DNA of 64,000 bases from Ignavibacteriota bacterium (GTDB lineage: Bacteria > Bacteroidota > Ignavibacteria > UBA10030 > SZUA-254), in contig JACREZ010000028.1 of assembly GCA_016212665.1 (NCBI GenBank), positions 1 to 64,000 on the forward strand, written 5' to 3'. Position 1 is the stretch's first letter. Each line of letters begins with the position of its first letter. Positions 52,115 through 61,532 of this stretch are shown one piece after another. Below the pieces are notes generated by a model. That model was not told where the DNA came from. It saw only the letters and a program-made list of their open reading frames with translations, and ran no database searches. The position numbers and the translations under genes were made by a program.

Positions 52115-54462
52115 AGTATTACGCGTTTTTAGTTGTCTTTTGTTTTTTCTGTTTGAATTATACCGGAGATGCAAGAACTCTCAAAATAAAAAAATATCTC
52201 CCTCCGAGCATTATACCTCAACCTGCAAAGATTGAATTCCATAAGGGACATTTCGAAATCAACAAAAGAACGATTATTGTCGCTGATGCAAATTCCCAAA
52301 CCAACAATGAATTCTTTCGCTCAATCAGGTTTCTACGTGAAAAAACAAGATTACCTTTACGGATAGCCAAAAACAATAAAACAGGAAAATCAAATTTTAT
52401 TCGTCTACAATTCGTCAACGACCAATCTTTAGGTGAAGAAGGATATAGGGTTGCAGTGCACCTCGACTCGGTAATTATACAATCACATCATTCGAAAGGA
52501 TTGTTTTATGCCGTCCAGTCTTTGTCACAATTGGCTTCGCAAGCAACAAGTATCACAATAAATAAACGAATACTGAAATGGTTTATTCCAAGTGTGTCAA
52601 TCGTTGACACTCCCCGTTTCAAATGGCGCGGAATGCATCTCGATGTCAGTCGGCATTTCTTTCCGAGAAAATTTATCTACACCTATCTCGACATGCTTGC
52701 GATGCACAAGTTCAATGTGTTTCACTGGCATTTGACTGATGACCAAGGGTGGCGAATCGAAATTAAAAAATATCCGAAGCTGACGGAAATAGGTGCGTGG
52801 CGCGTTGACAGAGAACATCAAAACTGGGATTTCCGAGACCCGCCGAAAGATAACGAGCAAGCGACCTACGGCGGATATTACACTCAGAATGAAATCAAAA
52901 AGATTGTGAAATACGCGGCGGAACGAAACATCACCATCGTTCCTGAAATTGAAATGCCCGCGCATACAACAGCAGCACTTGCCGCGTATCCCCAATATTC
53001 CTGCACGGGCGGACCGTTCAAGGTTCCTCCCGGCGGCGTTTGGCCCGTCACTGATATTTATTGTGCGGGAAACGACAGTACTTTTTATTTTCTGCAAGAT
53101 GTTCTCACGGAGGTAATGGACTTGTTTCCCGGAACGTACATCCATATCGGAGGCGATGAAGCGGATAAGAAAGAATGGCGGGCGTGTCCGAAATGTCAAA
53201 AGAGAATGAAAGATGAAGGACTGAAGGATGAATCGGAACTTCAAAGTTATCTCGTCAAACGAATTGAAAAGTTTATTGTGTCAAAAGGTCGCCGGATGAT
53301 TGGCTGGGATGAAATTCTCGAAGGCGGACTCGCACCGGACGCTACAGTGATGTCGTGGCGCGGAGTAGAAGGCGGAATAACGGCAGCGCGACAAAATCAT
53401 GATGTTGTGATGACACCCGGCTCGCATTGTTATTTCGATTATTATCAGGGACCGCGTGAAAGTGAACCGCTTGCGATTGGAGGATTCACTCCGCTTAGTA
53501 AAGTGTACTCGTTTGAACCGGTGCCTGAAAGTTTGACAACTGAACAAGCAAAGCATGTTCTCGGCGCACAGGCAAATGTCTGGACAGAATATATTCCTAC
53601 TCTGAAACACGCACAGTATATGACACTTCCTCGCATGGCGGCGATGGCGGAAGTTCTCTGGTCGCCGAAAGAGTCACGCAATTGGAATGATTTCTCCCAA
53701 CGTTTGGAAAAACAGTTTGAACGGTACGAAGCGGCGGGATACAACTATGCAACGACAGCGTACCTTGTTTCAATTGCACCGACGATAGATACGTTGACGA
53801 AACGGGTTTCGGTTTCCTTATCGAAGGAAATGGCTAACGGAGAAATCCGGTACACACTTGATGGAACAAAGCCGACAGCGCGCTCACCAATCTACAAAGA
53901 GCCGTTCATTGTAAATCAAACCTCCGTAATTCAGGCAGGAACATTTGTTGATGCCGAACTTCTCAGCAAGTTCACAGAGCGAAAAATACTTTTCCATAAA
54001 GCAATGTTCAAGAATGTTACCATCACGTATCCGTATGAGCGATATGGCGACGACCAAACATTAACAAACGGACTTCGCGGCGGAATAGCTTTCAACGACG
54101 GAAACTGGCAAGGCTACCATCAGAATGATTTTGAAGCCGTGATAGATTTGGGCGATGTAACTTCCATTTCATCCATTTCAGTGAACTTTCTTCAAAATAC
54201 CAAATCGTGGATTTTTCATCCGCAATCGGTCGAAATTTCTGTGTCAACAGACTCGGTCAATTTTCAAACAGTGCGAAGAACAGAAATACCGGTTGCAAAG
54301 AAAAACGAAGAGCCAAGTATGAAAGAAGTGCAACAGGAGTTTCCAAGTATCAACGTTCGTTACGTCCGTGTGAATGCAAAGAATGTTGGACTGTGTCCCG
54401 ACTGGCACATTGGAAGAGGGGACAAGGCGTGGTTATTTGTTGATGAAATTATTGTTGAGTAA
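52111..54462 (+). CDS. Beta-N-acetylhexosaminidase, GH20
   Basis: The 783-residue secreted enzyme has a signal peptide (MKYYAFLVVFCFFCLNYTGDA), a GH20b N-terminal domain (about 30-165) and the GH20 barrel with KFNVFHWHLTDDQGW and the catalytic pair D349/E350 in HIGGDEADKKEW. A chitobiase-type C-terminal domain follows (YTLDGTKPTARSPIYKEPF, about 590-620), then a discoidin-like module to the end. It removes terminal beta-GlcNAc or beta-GalNAc. ATGA overlap couples it to the nucleotidyltransferase gene. Confidence 0.93.
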   Translation: MKYYAFLVVFCFFCLNYTGDARTLKIKKYLPPSIIPQPAKIEFHKGHFEINKRTIIVADANSQTNNEFFRSIRFLREKTRLPLRIAKNNKTGKSNFIRLQFVNDQSLGEEGYRVAVHLDSVIIQSHHSKGLFYAVQSLSQLASQATSITINKRILKWFIPSVSIVDTPRFKWRGMHLDVSRHFFPRKFIYTYLDMLAMHKFNVFHWHLTDDQGWRIEIKKYPKLTEIGAWRVDREHQNWDFRDPPKDNEQATYGGYYTQNEIKKIVKYAAERNITIVPEIEMPAHTTAALAAYPQYSCTGGPFKVPPGGVWPVTDIYCAGNDSTFYFLQDVLTEVMDLFPGTYIHIGGDEADKKEWRACPKCQKRMKDEGLKDESELQSYLVKRIEKFIVSKGRRMIGWDEILEGGLAPDATVMSWRGVEGGITAARQNHDVVMTPGSHCYFDYYQGPRESEPLAIGGFTPLSKVYSFEPVPESLTTEQAKHVLGAQANVWTEYIPTLKHAQYMTLPRMAAMAEVLWSPKESRNWNDFSQRLEKQFERYEAAGYNYATTAYLVSIAPTIDTLTKRVSVSLSKEMANGEIRYTLDGTKPTARSPIYKEPFIVNQTSVIQAGTFVDAELLSKFTERKILFHKAMFKNVTITYPYERYGDDQTLTNGLRGGIAFNDGNWQGYHQNDFEAVIDLGDVTSISSISVNFLQNTKSWIFHPQSVEISVSTDSVNFQTVRRTEIPVAKKNEEPSMKEVQQEFPSINVRYVRVNAKNVGLCPDWHIGRGDKAWLFVDEIIVE

Positions 54463-54482
54463 CTCTCTAATGGAATAGTCTT

Positions 54483-56807
54483 ATGAAAGTGAAATCGTTT
54501 ATTCTTCTTGCATTTATTTTTTGGTGTTCCTCGTTTGGGTTAGCTCAATCAGCGAAACATTCATTTGCGCTGGGCGATAATGATTTTCTTCTCGATGGAA
54601 AACCGTTTCAAATGATTGCAGGCGAGATGCACTATGCGCGTATTCCGAAAGAGTATTGGCGGCATCGTTTGAAGATGGCGCGGGCAATGGGATTGAACAC
54701 GATAACGACATATGTTTTCTGGAATTACCACGAACCGAAACCGGGAGAATTTGATTTCACAACAGAGAACAGAAATATCACGGAGTTTATTCGCATCGCA
54801 CAGGAAGAAGGTTTGTGGGTAGTTGTACGTCCGGGTCCGTACGCTTGCGCTGAGTGGGAGTTCGGCGGTTACCCCGCGTGGCTTCTCAAAGATAAAGATG
54901 TACTTGTTAGAAGTAAGGATGCGCGGTTTCTTCAGGCAAGCGAACGCTACCTGAAACGATTCGGTGAAGAAATCGGCTCGCTTCAAATTACCAAAGGGGG
55001 ACCAGTATTGATGGTTCAGGTGGAGAACGAATACGGCTCGTACGGAGATGACAAAGAGTTTATGGGGAAGATGCGAGATTACATCCGCAGCGCAGGTTTC
55101 GATGTTCCGTTATTCACAGCCGACGGACCAAGTCAGTGCAAGAATGGATATGTGAACGAAGTTCTTCCCGGAATCAACGGAGATTACAATCCGCAGTCGG
55201 TAAAAGATACCGTGAGAAAATATAATGGCGGCAAAGGTCCCTTCTTCGTGCCGGAGTTTTATCCGGGCTGGCTCGACCATTGGGGAGAAGAAAAATCCAT
55301 CGTTCCCGTTGAATCGTTCATCGGAAAATTTGATACGTTGTTGCTCAATGGTATCTCGGTTTCGCTCTACATGTTTCATGGAGGAACAAATTTTGGATTC
55401 ATGAACGGGGCGAACTACGGTGGGAAGTTCCAGCCTCAGCCGACGTCGTACGATTACGACGCTCCGCTCGATGAAGCGGGAAGACCGACGCCAAAGTATT
55501 TCAAACTCAGAGAAATCATAGCAAAGCATCTTCCGGAAGGGACGAAATTGCCGGATGTTCCTCCGCCAAATTCGATTATCGAAATTCCAAGAACTGAACT
55601 AAGTAAATCTGCAAGTCTGTTTGAATCGCTTCCGAATGCAATTTCATCAAAAAAGATTTTGACAATGGAGGATGTCGGACAGTCGTACGGTTATATTTTA
55701 TATCGAACACAAATCAAACAACATGGCGAGGGAAAGTTAGTCATCAAGGATTTGCGCGACTATGCGGCGGTCTTTCTTGACAGAACAAAAATTGCATCGC
55801 TCGATAGAAGACACAAGCAAAGTAAAATTGATATCAACATCGAAGGATATTCAGCCACGCTTGATATTCTTATCGAGAACGGAGGACGCATCAACTACGG
55901 TAACAAACTGACAGACAACCGAAATGGAATTACCGAACAGGTGACATTCAATGGAAATGAATTAACGGATTGGGAAATCTTCTCGTTGCCGTTCGATGAT
56001 GTGTCGAATGTCAGGTTTGAGTTTCAACAAGCGTCAAGCGCGCCGGTGTTGTACCGAAGCACAATTGTACTTCCGAAAGTGGGCGATACATTTCTCGATA
56101 TGCGGGGCTGGAACAAAGGTTGTGTCTGGGTGAACGAACATAATCTTGGTCGCTTCTGGTACATTGGTCCGCAGCAAACGCTGTATGTGCCGGGCGTTTG
56201 GTTGAAAGAAGGCGACAATGAAATCACCGTGTTGGATTTGGAACAATCCGATTTTCATTCCATTCAAGGTTTGAAAGAGCCGGTTCTTAATGAATTGAAA
56301 CAGGATGAACTTGCGCCATCGTTTTCCGTGAGAGTTCCGGGAATGTTAAAACTTGATGAAACCAATATAGTGAGTTATGGAGAATTCGTTCCCGGCGATT
56401 CACTTCAAACGAAAAACTTCAAACCGACACATGCGAGATATATTTGTTTGCAATCGCTCTCGTCTTTACGGAATGACCCGTTCGCATCCATTGCCGAGTT
56501 GTTTGTGCTGGATGAAAAAGGGAAACCACTTCCGCGTGAGGGATGGAAAATCTTTGCCGTTGAAAGTGAAGAACTGAAGGCGGAAGATGGGAGAGCGGAG
56601 AACGCGTTTGATGATGACATTGAAACTATCTGGCACACCCAATGGGGAAGCGCGAAGCCGCCACATCCTCATGCTATCGCGATTGATTTGGGAAATGAGT
56701 ATGTAATTTCCGGTTTTCAATATCAATCCAGGAGTGGAAACGCTCCGGGGAAAATTAAAGAGTTTAAATTTTATGCACGCAAGCAATCGTTTGAAATTAT
56801 TAAATGA
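54483..56807 (+). CDS. Beta-galactosidase, GH35
   Basis: The 774-residue secreted enzyme (signal MKVKSFILLAFIFWCSSFGLA) contains the GH35 barrel: FQMIAGEMHYARIPKEYW, the acid/base glutamate E183 in QVENEYGSYG, the nucleophile E258 in FFVPEFYPGWLDHWGE and YMFHGGTNFGFMNGAN. Jelly-roll domains follow (about 400-620), and a C-terminal F5/8-type C (discoidin) carbohydrate-binding module with NAFDDDIETIWHTQWG. It removes terminal beta-galactose. It is 20 bp after the GH20 gene; together they can trim Gal-beta-GlcNAc units. Confidence 0.93.
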   Translation: MKVKSFILLAFIFWCSSFGLAQSAKHSFALGDNDFLLDGKPFQMIAGEMHYARIPKEYWRHRLKMARAMGLNTITTYVFWNYHEPKPGEFDFTTENRNITEFIRIAQEEGLWVVVRPGPYACAEWEFGGYPAWLLKDKDVLVRSKDARFLQASERYLKRFGEEIGSLQITKGGPVLMVQVENEYGSYGDDKEFMGKMRDYIRSAGFDVPLFTADGPSQCKNGYVNEVLPGINGDYNPQSVKDTVRKYNGGKGPFFVPEFYPGWLDHWGEEKSIVPVESFIGKFDTLLLNGISVSLYMFHGGTNFGFMNGANYGGKFQPQPTSYDYDAPLDEAGRPTPKYFKLREIIAKHLPEGTKLPDVPPPNSIIEIPRTELSKSASLFESLPNAISSKKILTMEDVGQSYGYILYRTQIKQHGEGKLVIKDLRDYAAVFLDRTKIASLDRRHKQSKIDINIEGYSATLDILIENGGRINYGNKLTDNRNGITEQVTFNGNELTDWEIFSLPFDDVSNVRFEFQQASSAPVLYRSTIVLPKVGDTFLDMRGWNKGCVWVNEHNLGRFWYIGPQQTLYVPGVWLKEGDNEITVLDLEQSDFHSIQGLKEPVLNELKQDELAPSFSVRVPGMLKLDETNIVSYGEFVPGDSLQTKNFKPTHARYICLQSLSSLRNDPFASIAELFVLDEKGKPLPREGWKIFAVESEELKAEDGRAENAFDDDIETIWHTQWGSAKPPHPHAIAIDLGNEYVISGFQYQSRSGNAPGKIKEFKFYARKQSFEIIK

Positions 56808-56821
56808 GTTAAAAAATTCCC

Positions 56822-56894
56822 TTGTCATTCCGACGTATGTCGGAATCTACCATCTCAAGTTGAAATGGATGCCGAAATAAATTCGGCATGACAA
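56822..56894. repeat. Double-hairpin REP/MITE-like element
   Basis: Two stems, ATTCCGAC-GTAT-GTCGGAAT (56827-56846) and ATGCCGAA-ATAAA-TTCGGCAT (56869-56889), are framed by a terminal inverted repeat (TTGTCAT at 56822 with ATGACAA at 56888-56894). This unit of about 73 bp lies between GH35 and GH109. It looks like a dispersed palindromic repeat; only one copy is in the window. Confidence 0.7.
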
Positions 56895-56928
56895 AACATC
56901 TTTTACTAACAATTAAAAGGAATACACA

Positions 56929-58278
56929 ATGAACGAAATTAAACGCCGTGAATTTTTAAAAATTGGAACTGCCGGATTAAGCGGCGTTCTTGCAACCCGG
57001 ATGTTGCACAACGATGCACGAGCTTCACTTTCACAAGAGAGCATGATGGGCTACAACGCTCCGCCGCTTGATGTTGTTCGCATCGGTTATATTGGTGTTG
57101 GTGGAATGGGGAGCGCACATGTCGAGAATCTTCTGAAGATTAAAGGAGCGGAAGTTCGGGCAGTCTGCGATATTGTGGAAAGCAAGGTGCAACGTGTACA
57201 AGAAATGGTGGAAAAAGCAGGATTCAAAAAGCCCGATGGATATTCTCGCGGCGACACCGACTACAAACGGATGTGCGAACGGGATGACCTCGATTTGGTT
57301 TTTATTGCATCACCGTGGGAGTGGCATGTGCCGATGTGTCTCGAAGCGATGAAGACCGGCAAGCACGCCGCAGTGGAAGTTCCCGCCGCCCTGACGATTG
57401 AACAGTGCTGGCAATTAGTTGAAACATCTGAAAAGACACGCAAGCATTGTATCATGATGGAGAACTGTAATTACGATAAAGTTGAGATGATGATTTTGAA
57501 CATGGTGAAAAAAGGAATGTTTGGTGAACTGCTTCATGCAGAGTGCGGGTATCTCCATGACTTACGCGACGTGAAGCATGACATGGAAGGTGAAGGACTC
57601 TGGCGGAGGAAACATTCGATGCAACGGAACGGAGATTTGTATCCGACGCACGGACTTGGTCCCGTCGCTCAATGTCTGGATATCAACCGGGGAAATTATT
57701 TCAATTATCTCGTTTCTGTCGGAACGAAAACCCGCGGACTGCATCTCTATGCAGTGGAAAAATTCGGCGCTGATAGTCCGCAGGCGAAAGAGGAATTTGT
57801 TCTGAGCGATGTCGTTACAACGCTCATCAAAACAATGAACGGTGAAACGATTATTCTGAAGCATGACACGAGTTCTCCCCGTCCATACAGCCGGGATATT
57901 TTAGTTCAGGGGACGAAAGGCATCGTGCGAAAATATCCTGAACCAAAAATCTACATCGAAGGAAAGAGTGAACCGCATCGCTGGGAACCGATTGAGGAAT
58001 ACATGAAACAATACATGCACCCGATTTGGGTTGAACTGGAAGAACAAAGCAAAGGTGCTGGACATGGTGGCATGGATTTCATCGAAGATTATCGTCTCAT
58101 CAATTCATTGTTGAAAGGAGTTGAGCCCGATATGGATGTCTATGATGCGGCAGTAATTTCTGCTGTAACGGAACTGAGTGGTAAATCAATTTCTCTGAAC
58201 GGCGAGCCGGTAAAGTTTCCTGATTTTACAGATGGGAAATGGAAGACGCCACGCAAGTTGCAAGTGATGGAGATGTGA
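56929..58278 (+). CDS. GH109-type glycosidase (Gfo/Idh/MocA fold, NAD-dependent), putative alpha-N-acetylgalactosaminidase
   Basis: The 449-residue protein starts with a twin-arginine signal (RREFLKIGTAGLSG). It then has an NAD-binding Rossmann motif GYIGVGGMG (about 53-61) and the GH109 core: ASPWEWHVPMCLEAMKTGK, LHDLRDVKHD, RNGDLYPTHGLGPVAQCLDI and AGHGGMDFIEDYRLI. GH109 enzymes hydrolyse alpha-GalNAc, including the blood group A determinant, by an NAD redox mechanism. TAT export fits folding with bound cofactor. Non-hydrolytic Gfo/Idh dehydrogenases are the alternative, but the motif match to GH109 is close. An AAAGGA site precedes the ATG. Confidence 0.87.
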   Translation: MNEIKRREFLKIGTAGLSGVLATRMLHNDARASLSQESMMGYNAPPLDVVRIGYIGVGGMGSAHVENLLKIKGAEVRAVCDIVESKVQRVQEMVEKAGFKKPDGYSRGDTDYKRMCERDDLDLVFIASPWEWHVPMCLEAMKTGKHAAVEVPAALTIEQCWQLVETSEKTRKHCIMMENCNYDKVEMMILNMVKKGMFGELLHAECGYLHDLRDVKHDMEGEGLWRRKHSMQRNGDLYPTHGLGPVAQCLDINRGNYFNYLVSVGTKTRGLHLYAVEKFGADSPQAKEEFVLSDVVTTLIKTMNGETIILKHDTSSPRPYSRDILVQGTKGIVRKYPEPKIYIEGKSEPHRWEPIEEYMKQYMHPIWVELEEQSKGAGHGGMDFIEDYRLINSLLKGVEPDMDVYDAAVISAVTELSGKSISLNGEPVKFPDFTDGKWKTPRKLQVMEM

Positions 58279-58284
58279 TTTTTT

Positions 58285-58354
58285 GTTTACAGTTGATGGT
58301 TTCCAGTTTACAGTTGATGGTTTCCAGTTTACAGTTTTCTGTTTCCAGTTTGTT
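58285..58354. repeat. Ten-unit 7-bp tandem repeat (GTTTACA / GTTGATG / GTTTCCA)
   Basis: Ten gap-free heptamers all begin GTT. The triplet of words GTTTACA-GTTGATG-GTTTCCA occurs twice in full, so there is also a 21-bp higher-order period. The array starts 6 bp after the GH109 stop codon. Confidence 0.92.
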
Positions 58355-58395
58355 GTTTTTTGTTTTGCTTTGATTTTTCCTACCTTGAAACAATT

Positions 58396-58704
58396 ATGTT
58401 AAACAAAGAACAAATAAAATCACGGACGATTCCTATTCTGAGAAAAAATGGCGTGAAAAAAGCCGCTTTGTTCGGTTCAGTTGTTCGGGGCGAGAATACA
58501 GACCAAAGTGATGTTGATTTTCTAGTTGAATTTCAAGAAGGTAAATCGTTATTTGATCTCGTGGGTCTTCAACTTGATTTGAATGAACTTCTCGGGATGG
58601 ATGTTGATGTTGTTACCTATAACGGTGTTCACATAAGGTTGCGGGATGCAATCCTTGACGAACAAGAAATCTTTTATCAAGAAGCACCCGGAAATTTATC
58701 TTGA
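58396..58704 (+). CDS. mntA: MntA-type nucleotidyltransferase antitoxin
   Basis: From ATG 58396 the 102-residue protein is a minimal nucleotidyltransferase with LFGSVVRGENTDQSDVDFLV (G27, S28, D39, D41), the GSX10DXD metal and nucleotide motif. In the HepT-MntA system the MNT protein AMPylates a tyrosine on the HEPN toxin and thereby inactivates it. An upstream ATG at 58360 would add 12 residues that are not typical. It overlaps the HEPN gene by 59 bp. Confidence 0.9.
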   Translation: MLNKEQIKSRTIPILRKNGVKKAALFGSVVRGENTDQSDVDFLVEFQEGKSLFDLVGLQLDLNELLGMDVDVVTYNGVHIRLRDAILDEQEIFYQEAPGNLS

Positions 58705-59035
58705 ATATATTCTGGAGAGCATTGCTCTTATTGAAGAATATACTCGAGGGATTGCTGAAACTGACTTTTTTCAATCAATCCGCATACAAGATATGGTTAT
58801 CAGAAGATTGGAAATTATCGAGGAAGCAGTGAAACGTTTACCAACGAATGTGAAGTCAATGAGTCCCGAAACTCCATGGAAGAAGATAGCAGGGATGCGG
58901 GATGTATTAATCCATGAATACTTCGGTGTGGATTTAAAATTGACGTGGCAGGTAGTTAAAAAGGAATTACAACCACTAAAGGATACAGTTGAAAAGATCA
59001 GAAATGATATTGTTGGTTTGCAATTGCAATTCTAA
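58646..59035 (+). CDS. hepT: HEPN-domain toxin (HepT-type)
   Basis: The 129-residue helical protein carries RDVLIHEY, that is R85-X4-H90-X-Y92, the RX4HXY catalytic motif of HepT ribonucleases. The tyrosine is the residue AMPylated by MntA in characterised systems. The only upstream ATG is inside mntA, which gives an N-terminal extension of about a dozen residues over the usual start (near KKHPEIYLEY). A non-ATG start closer to that point is possible. The gene follows mntA in overlapping frame. Confidence 0.88.
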   Translation: MQSLTNKKSFIKKHPEIYLEYILESIALIEEYTRGIAETDFFQSIRIQDMVIRRLEIIEEAVKRLPTNVKSMSPETPWKKIAGMRDVLIHEYFGVDLKLTWQVVKKELQPLKDTVEKIRNDIVGLQLQF

Positions 59036-59039
59036 AAGA

Positions 59040-59135
59040 TTGATATCGTGTTCAGTTGTATCTCCGAGAGTTGCAGTAATAACCGTCTATGAACCAGACG
59101 AAAATGAATGGATTAATTTTAGCATAAGGAAATAA
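59040..59135 (+). pseudogene. C-terminal remnant of a DUF4258-type toxin
   Basis: An open frame without a start codon reads RLISCSVVSPRVAVITVYEP followed by DENEWINFSIRK and a TAA at 59133-59135. The AVITVYEPDENEW block is the usual end of DUF4258 proteins, which commonly precede a YgiT-type zinc-finger antitoxin, and such a gene starts 2 bp later. The N-terminal two thirds of the toxin are missing. Confidence 0.65.
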
Positions 59136-59137
59136 TT

Positions 59138-59380
59138 ATGAACAAGTGTGTCATTTGTGGAGGAACAATTGAAGGTAAAAAAGTTACGTTCGTGTTTGAA
59201 GAAAAAGACAAGCAACTCTTCGTGGAGAATGTTTCTGCAGAAGTTTGTACACGATGCGGTGAACGAACATATTCTCCTGAAGTAACAGATGAAATTATGG
59301 CGATTGCAAAACATAAATTTCAACCGGTAAAAATTGTTTCCGTCCCCGTTTTTGATTATGAGCGGGGAGTGGCAGTATAG
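59138..59380 (+). CDS. YgiT-type zinc-finger antitoxin (MqsA N-terminal-like)
   Basis: The 80-residue protein has two CxxC pairs (C4/C7 in CVICGG and C37/C40 in CTRCGE), which would bind one zinc ion. The stretch FEEKDKQLFVENVSAEVC and the closing YSPEVTDEIMAIAKHKF are typical of YgiT-type proteins. It lacks the helix-turn-helix of full MqsA. Its normal toxin partner upstream is reduced to a fragment, so it is an orphan antitoxin. A weak AAGGAAA site precedes the ATG. Confidence 0.85.
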   Translation: MNKCVICGGTIEGKKVTFVFEEKDKQLFVENVSAEVCTRCGERTYSPEVTDEIMAIAKHKFQPVKIVSVPVFDYERGVAV

Positions 59381-59435
59381 TTTATTTTGTTGCGTGGTAT
59401 AAGTAGAACTTGTTCGATTTCTGTCAATGTTTTAC

Positions 59436-59520
59436 TTCAATAATCTTCAATCCTAAATCTCCAATCATGAATCCTGGAACTTAAGACCACAAACCGGAAA
59501 CCTCAAACCTGTAACCTCCA
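59436..59520. repeat. Degenerate 7-bp-period array (CTTCAAT / CCTCAAA words)
   Basis: Words such as CTTCAAT, CCTAAAT, CTCCAAT, CATGAAT, ACCGGAA, ACCTCAA and ACCTGTA follow with about 7-bp spacing and fill the leader of the GH27 gene. Confidence 0.55.
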
Positions 59521-59531
59521 TCGGAACATCT

Positions 59532-61532
59532 ATGAAAAACCTATTTCTCTCTCTCATCATTTCTCTGTTCTGTCTAATTTCTCCTTTGTTTTCCCAAACC
59601 ATCTGGCTTGATGAACTTGACCTTTCCGCGATGGAAATCGGTTGGGGAAGTCCGCACGCAAAGAAGTCGGTTGATGAAAACCCGCTCTCGGTCGGTGGAC
59701 AGAAATTTGAGCGAGGAGTTGGAACACACGCGGTCAGTACGTTCCTGCTGAAGTTGGATGGAAAAGGAAAACGGTTCACCGCGTTTGTAGGAGTTGATGA
59801 TGAAACAGAAAACGAAATTGCAAGCATTGAGTTCATTATCCTTGGTGATAAAAAGATTCTCTGGCAAAGCGGAATTATGAAAGCGACAGATTCGGCAAGA
59901 AAGATTGATATTGATATTTCATCTATCAACAAACTTGGGTTGCTTGTCACGGGGAGTGATGATGGAATTGATTACGACCATGCCGATTGGTGTGATGCGA
60001 AACTTGAAATGACTGAGCCGGTTTCTTCCTCTCGACTTGTCTCAAAGCGAAGTGTCGAGCCGTACATTCTCACACCAAAACCATCCGACATGCCGAAGAT
60101 AAATAGCGCAAAAGTGTTTGGCGTGCGTCCGGGGAATCCGTTCCTCTATACTATTGCGGCAACCGGCATGCGACCGATGACATTCGATGCAAAGGGCTTG
60201 CCGGAAGGATTATCTCTTGATGCATCAACAGGACAAATTACAGGAAAAATTGAAAAGCGCGGCGATTACGACGTAACTCTCGTTGCAAAGAATGAACTTG
60301 GACAAGCAGAACGTGAATTGAAAATTTCTGTCGGTGAGAAAATTTGCCTCACGCCTCCAATGGGTTGGAATAGTTGGAACTGCTGGGCGTGCGCAGTGGA
60401 TGATGGAAAGGTACGCGCTTCAGCCGATGCGATGGTTTCTTCCGGTTTGGTGAATCATGGTTGGACATATATTAACATTGATGATTGCTGGGAGATCAAA
60501 CCGGAAACAGATGATGAATTGCTGAAGGGCGAGATACGAGATGCAGAAGGAATGGTCAACACGAACAAAAAATTTCCTGACATGAAAGCGCTTAGCGATT
60601 ACGTTCATAGCAAAGGATTGAAACTGGGAATCTACTCGGGACCCGGACCACTCACGTGCGCTGGTTTTACTGCAAGTTATCAGTACGAATTGCATGATGC
60701 ACAGCGATACGGAGAATGGGGAATTGATTATTTGAAATACGATTGGTGTTCGTACGGTCGGATTGCGAAAGACAGAAGTTTGCCGGAGTTGAAGAAACCG
60801 TATCAGGTGATGCGTTCCGCGCTCGATAAAGTTCCACGCGACATCGTGTATAGTTTGTGTCAATATGGAATGGGGAATGTGTGGGAATGGGGAGAGGAAG
60901 TCGGAGGAAATCTCTGGCGAACAACGGGCGATATCACTGACACATGGTCAAGCATGTCGAAGATTGGGTTCGGTGAGTCGGGACATGAACGATATGCAAA
61001 GCCCGGACATTGGAACGACCCGGATATGCTGGTGGTTGGTCTGGTCGGTTGGGGACCGCAACTTCATCCATCGCGTCTTACTCCCGATGAACAATACACG
61101 CATATCAGTTTGTGGAGTTTGCTCGCATCGCCGCTTCTCATCGGCTGCGATTTGAGCCGCATGGATGATTTCACGCTGAACCTTCTTACGAATGATGAAG
61201 TCATCGAAATCAATCAAGACCCGCTGGGCAAACAGGCAGAACGGATCTTCAATCAAGACGGGAAACAAATTTGGGTGAAAGAGTTGGAAGACGGTTCGAA
61301 AGCGGTTGGATTGTTTTATGTTGGCGATGATGAAAAGAAATCTCCGGCGGATTATTTTGAATGGGAAAAGAAATCGAAAACTATAATATCATTGCCTGCT
61401 TCAAGTCTTGGCTTCAATGGAAGATTTACCGTGCGTGATGTGTGGCGACAGGAAGATTTAGGAATGTACGAAGAGCAGTTTGATGTGGAAGTTCCGTGGC
61501 ATGGGGTGGCTCTGGTGAGGATTAATAAATAA
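59532..61532 (+). CDS. Alpha-galactosidase, GH27, with NPCBM and Ig-like modules
   Basis: The 666-residue secreted enzyme (signal MKNLFLSLIISLFCLISPLFS) has an N-terminal NPCBM-like module (about 23-160, WGSPHAKKSVDENPLSVGG and GVGTHAVSTFLLKLDG). A putative Ig domain follows (FLYTIAATG to LKISVGEK), then the GH27 barrel TPPMGWNSWNCWAC, INIDDCW, nucleophile D404 in YLKYDWCSYG and WRTTGDITDTW with the likely acid/base D467. It releases alpha-galactose; GH27 also includes alpha-N-acetylgalactosaminidases and beta-L-arabinopyranosidases. It follows the toxin-antitoxin insert and continues the glycosidase cluster. Confidence 0.92.
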   Translation: MKNLFLSLIISLFCLISPLFSQTIWLDELDLSAMEIGWGSPHAKKSVDENPLSVGGQKFERGVGTHAVSTFLLKLDGKGKRFTAFVGVDDETENEIASIEFIILGDKKILWQSGIMKATDSARKIDIDISSINKLGLLVTGSDDGIDYDHADWCDAKLEMTEPVSSSRLVSKRSVEPYILTPKPSDMPKINSAKVFGVRPGNPFLYTIAATGMRPMTFDAKGLPEGLSLDASTGQITGKIEKRGDYDVTLVAKNELGQAERELKISVGEKICLTPPMGWNSWNCWACAVDDGKVRASADAMVSSGLVNHGWTYINIDDCWEIKPETDDELLKGEIRDAEGMVNTNKKFPDMKALSDYVHSKGLKLGIYSGPGPLTCAGFTASYQYELHDAQRYGEWGIDYLKYDWCSYGRIAKDRSLPELKKPYQVMRSALDKVPRDIVYSLCQYGMGNVWEWGEEVGGNLWRTTGDITDTWSSMSKIGFGESGHERYAKPGHWNDPDMLVVGLVGWGPQLHPSRLTPDEQYTHISLWSLLASPLLIGCDLSRMDDFTLNLLTNDEVIEINQDPLGKQAERIFNQDGKQIWVKELEDGSKAVGLFYVGDDEKKSPADYFEWEKKSKTIISLPASSLGFNGRFTVRDVWRQEDLGMYEEQFDVEVPWHGVALVRINK

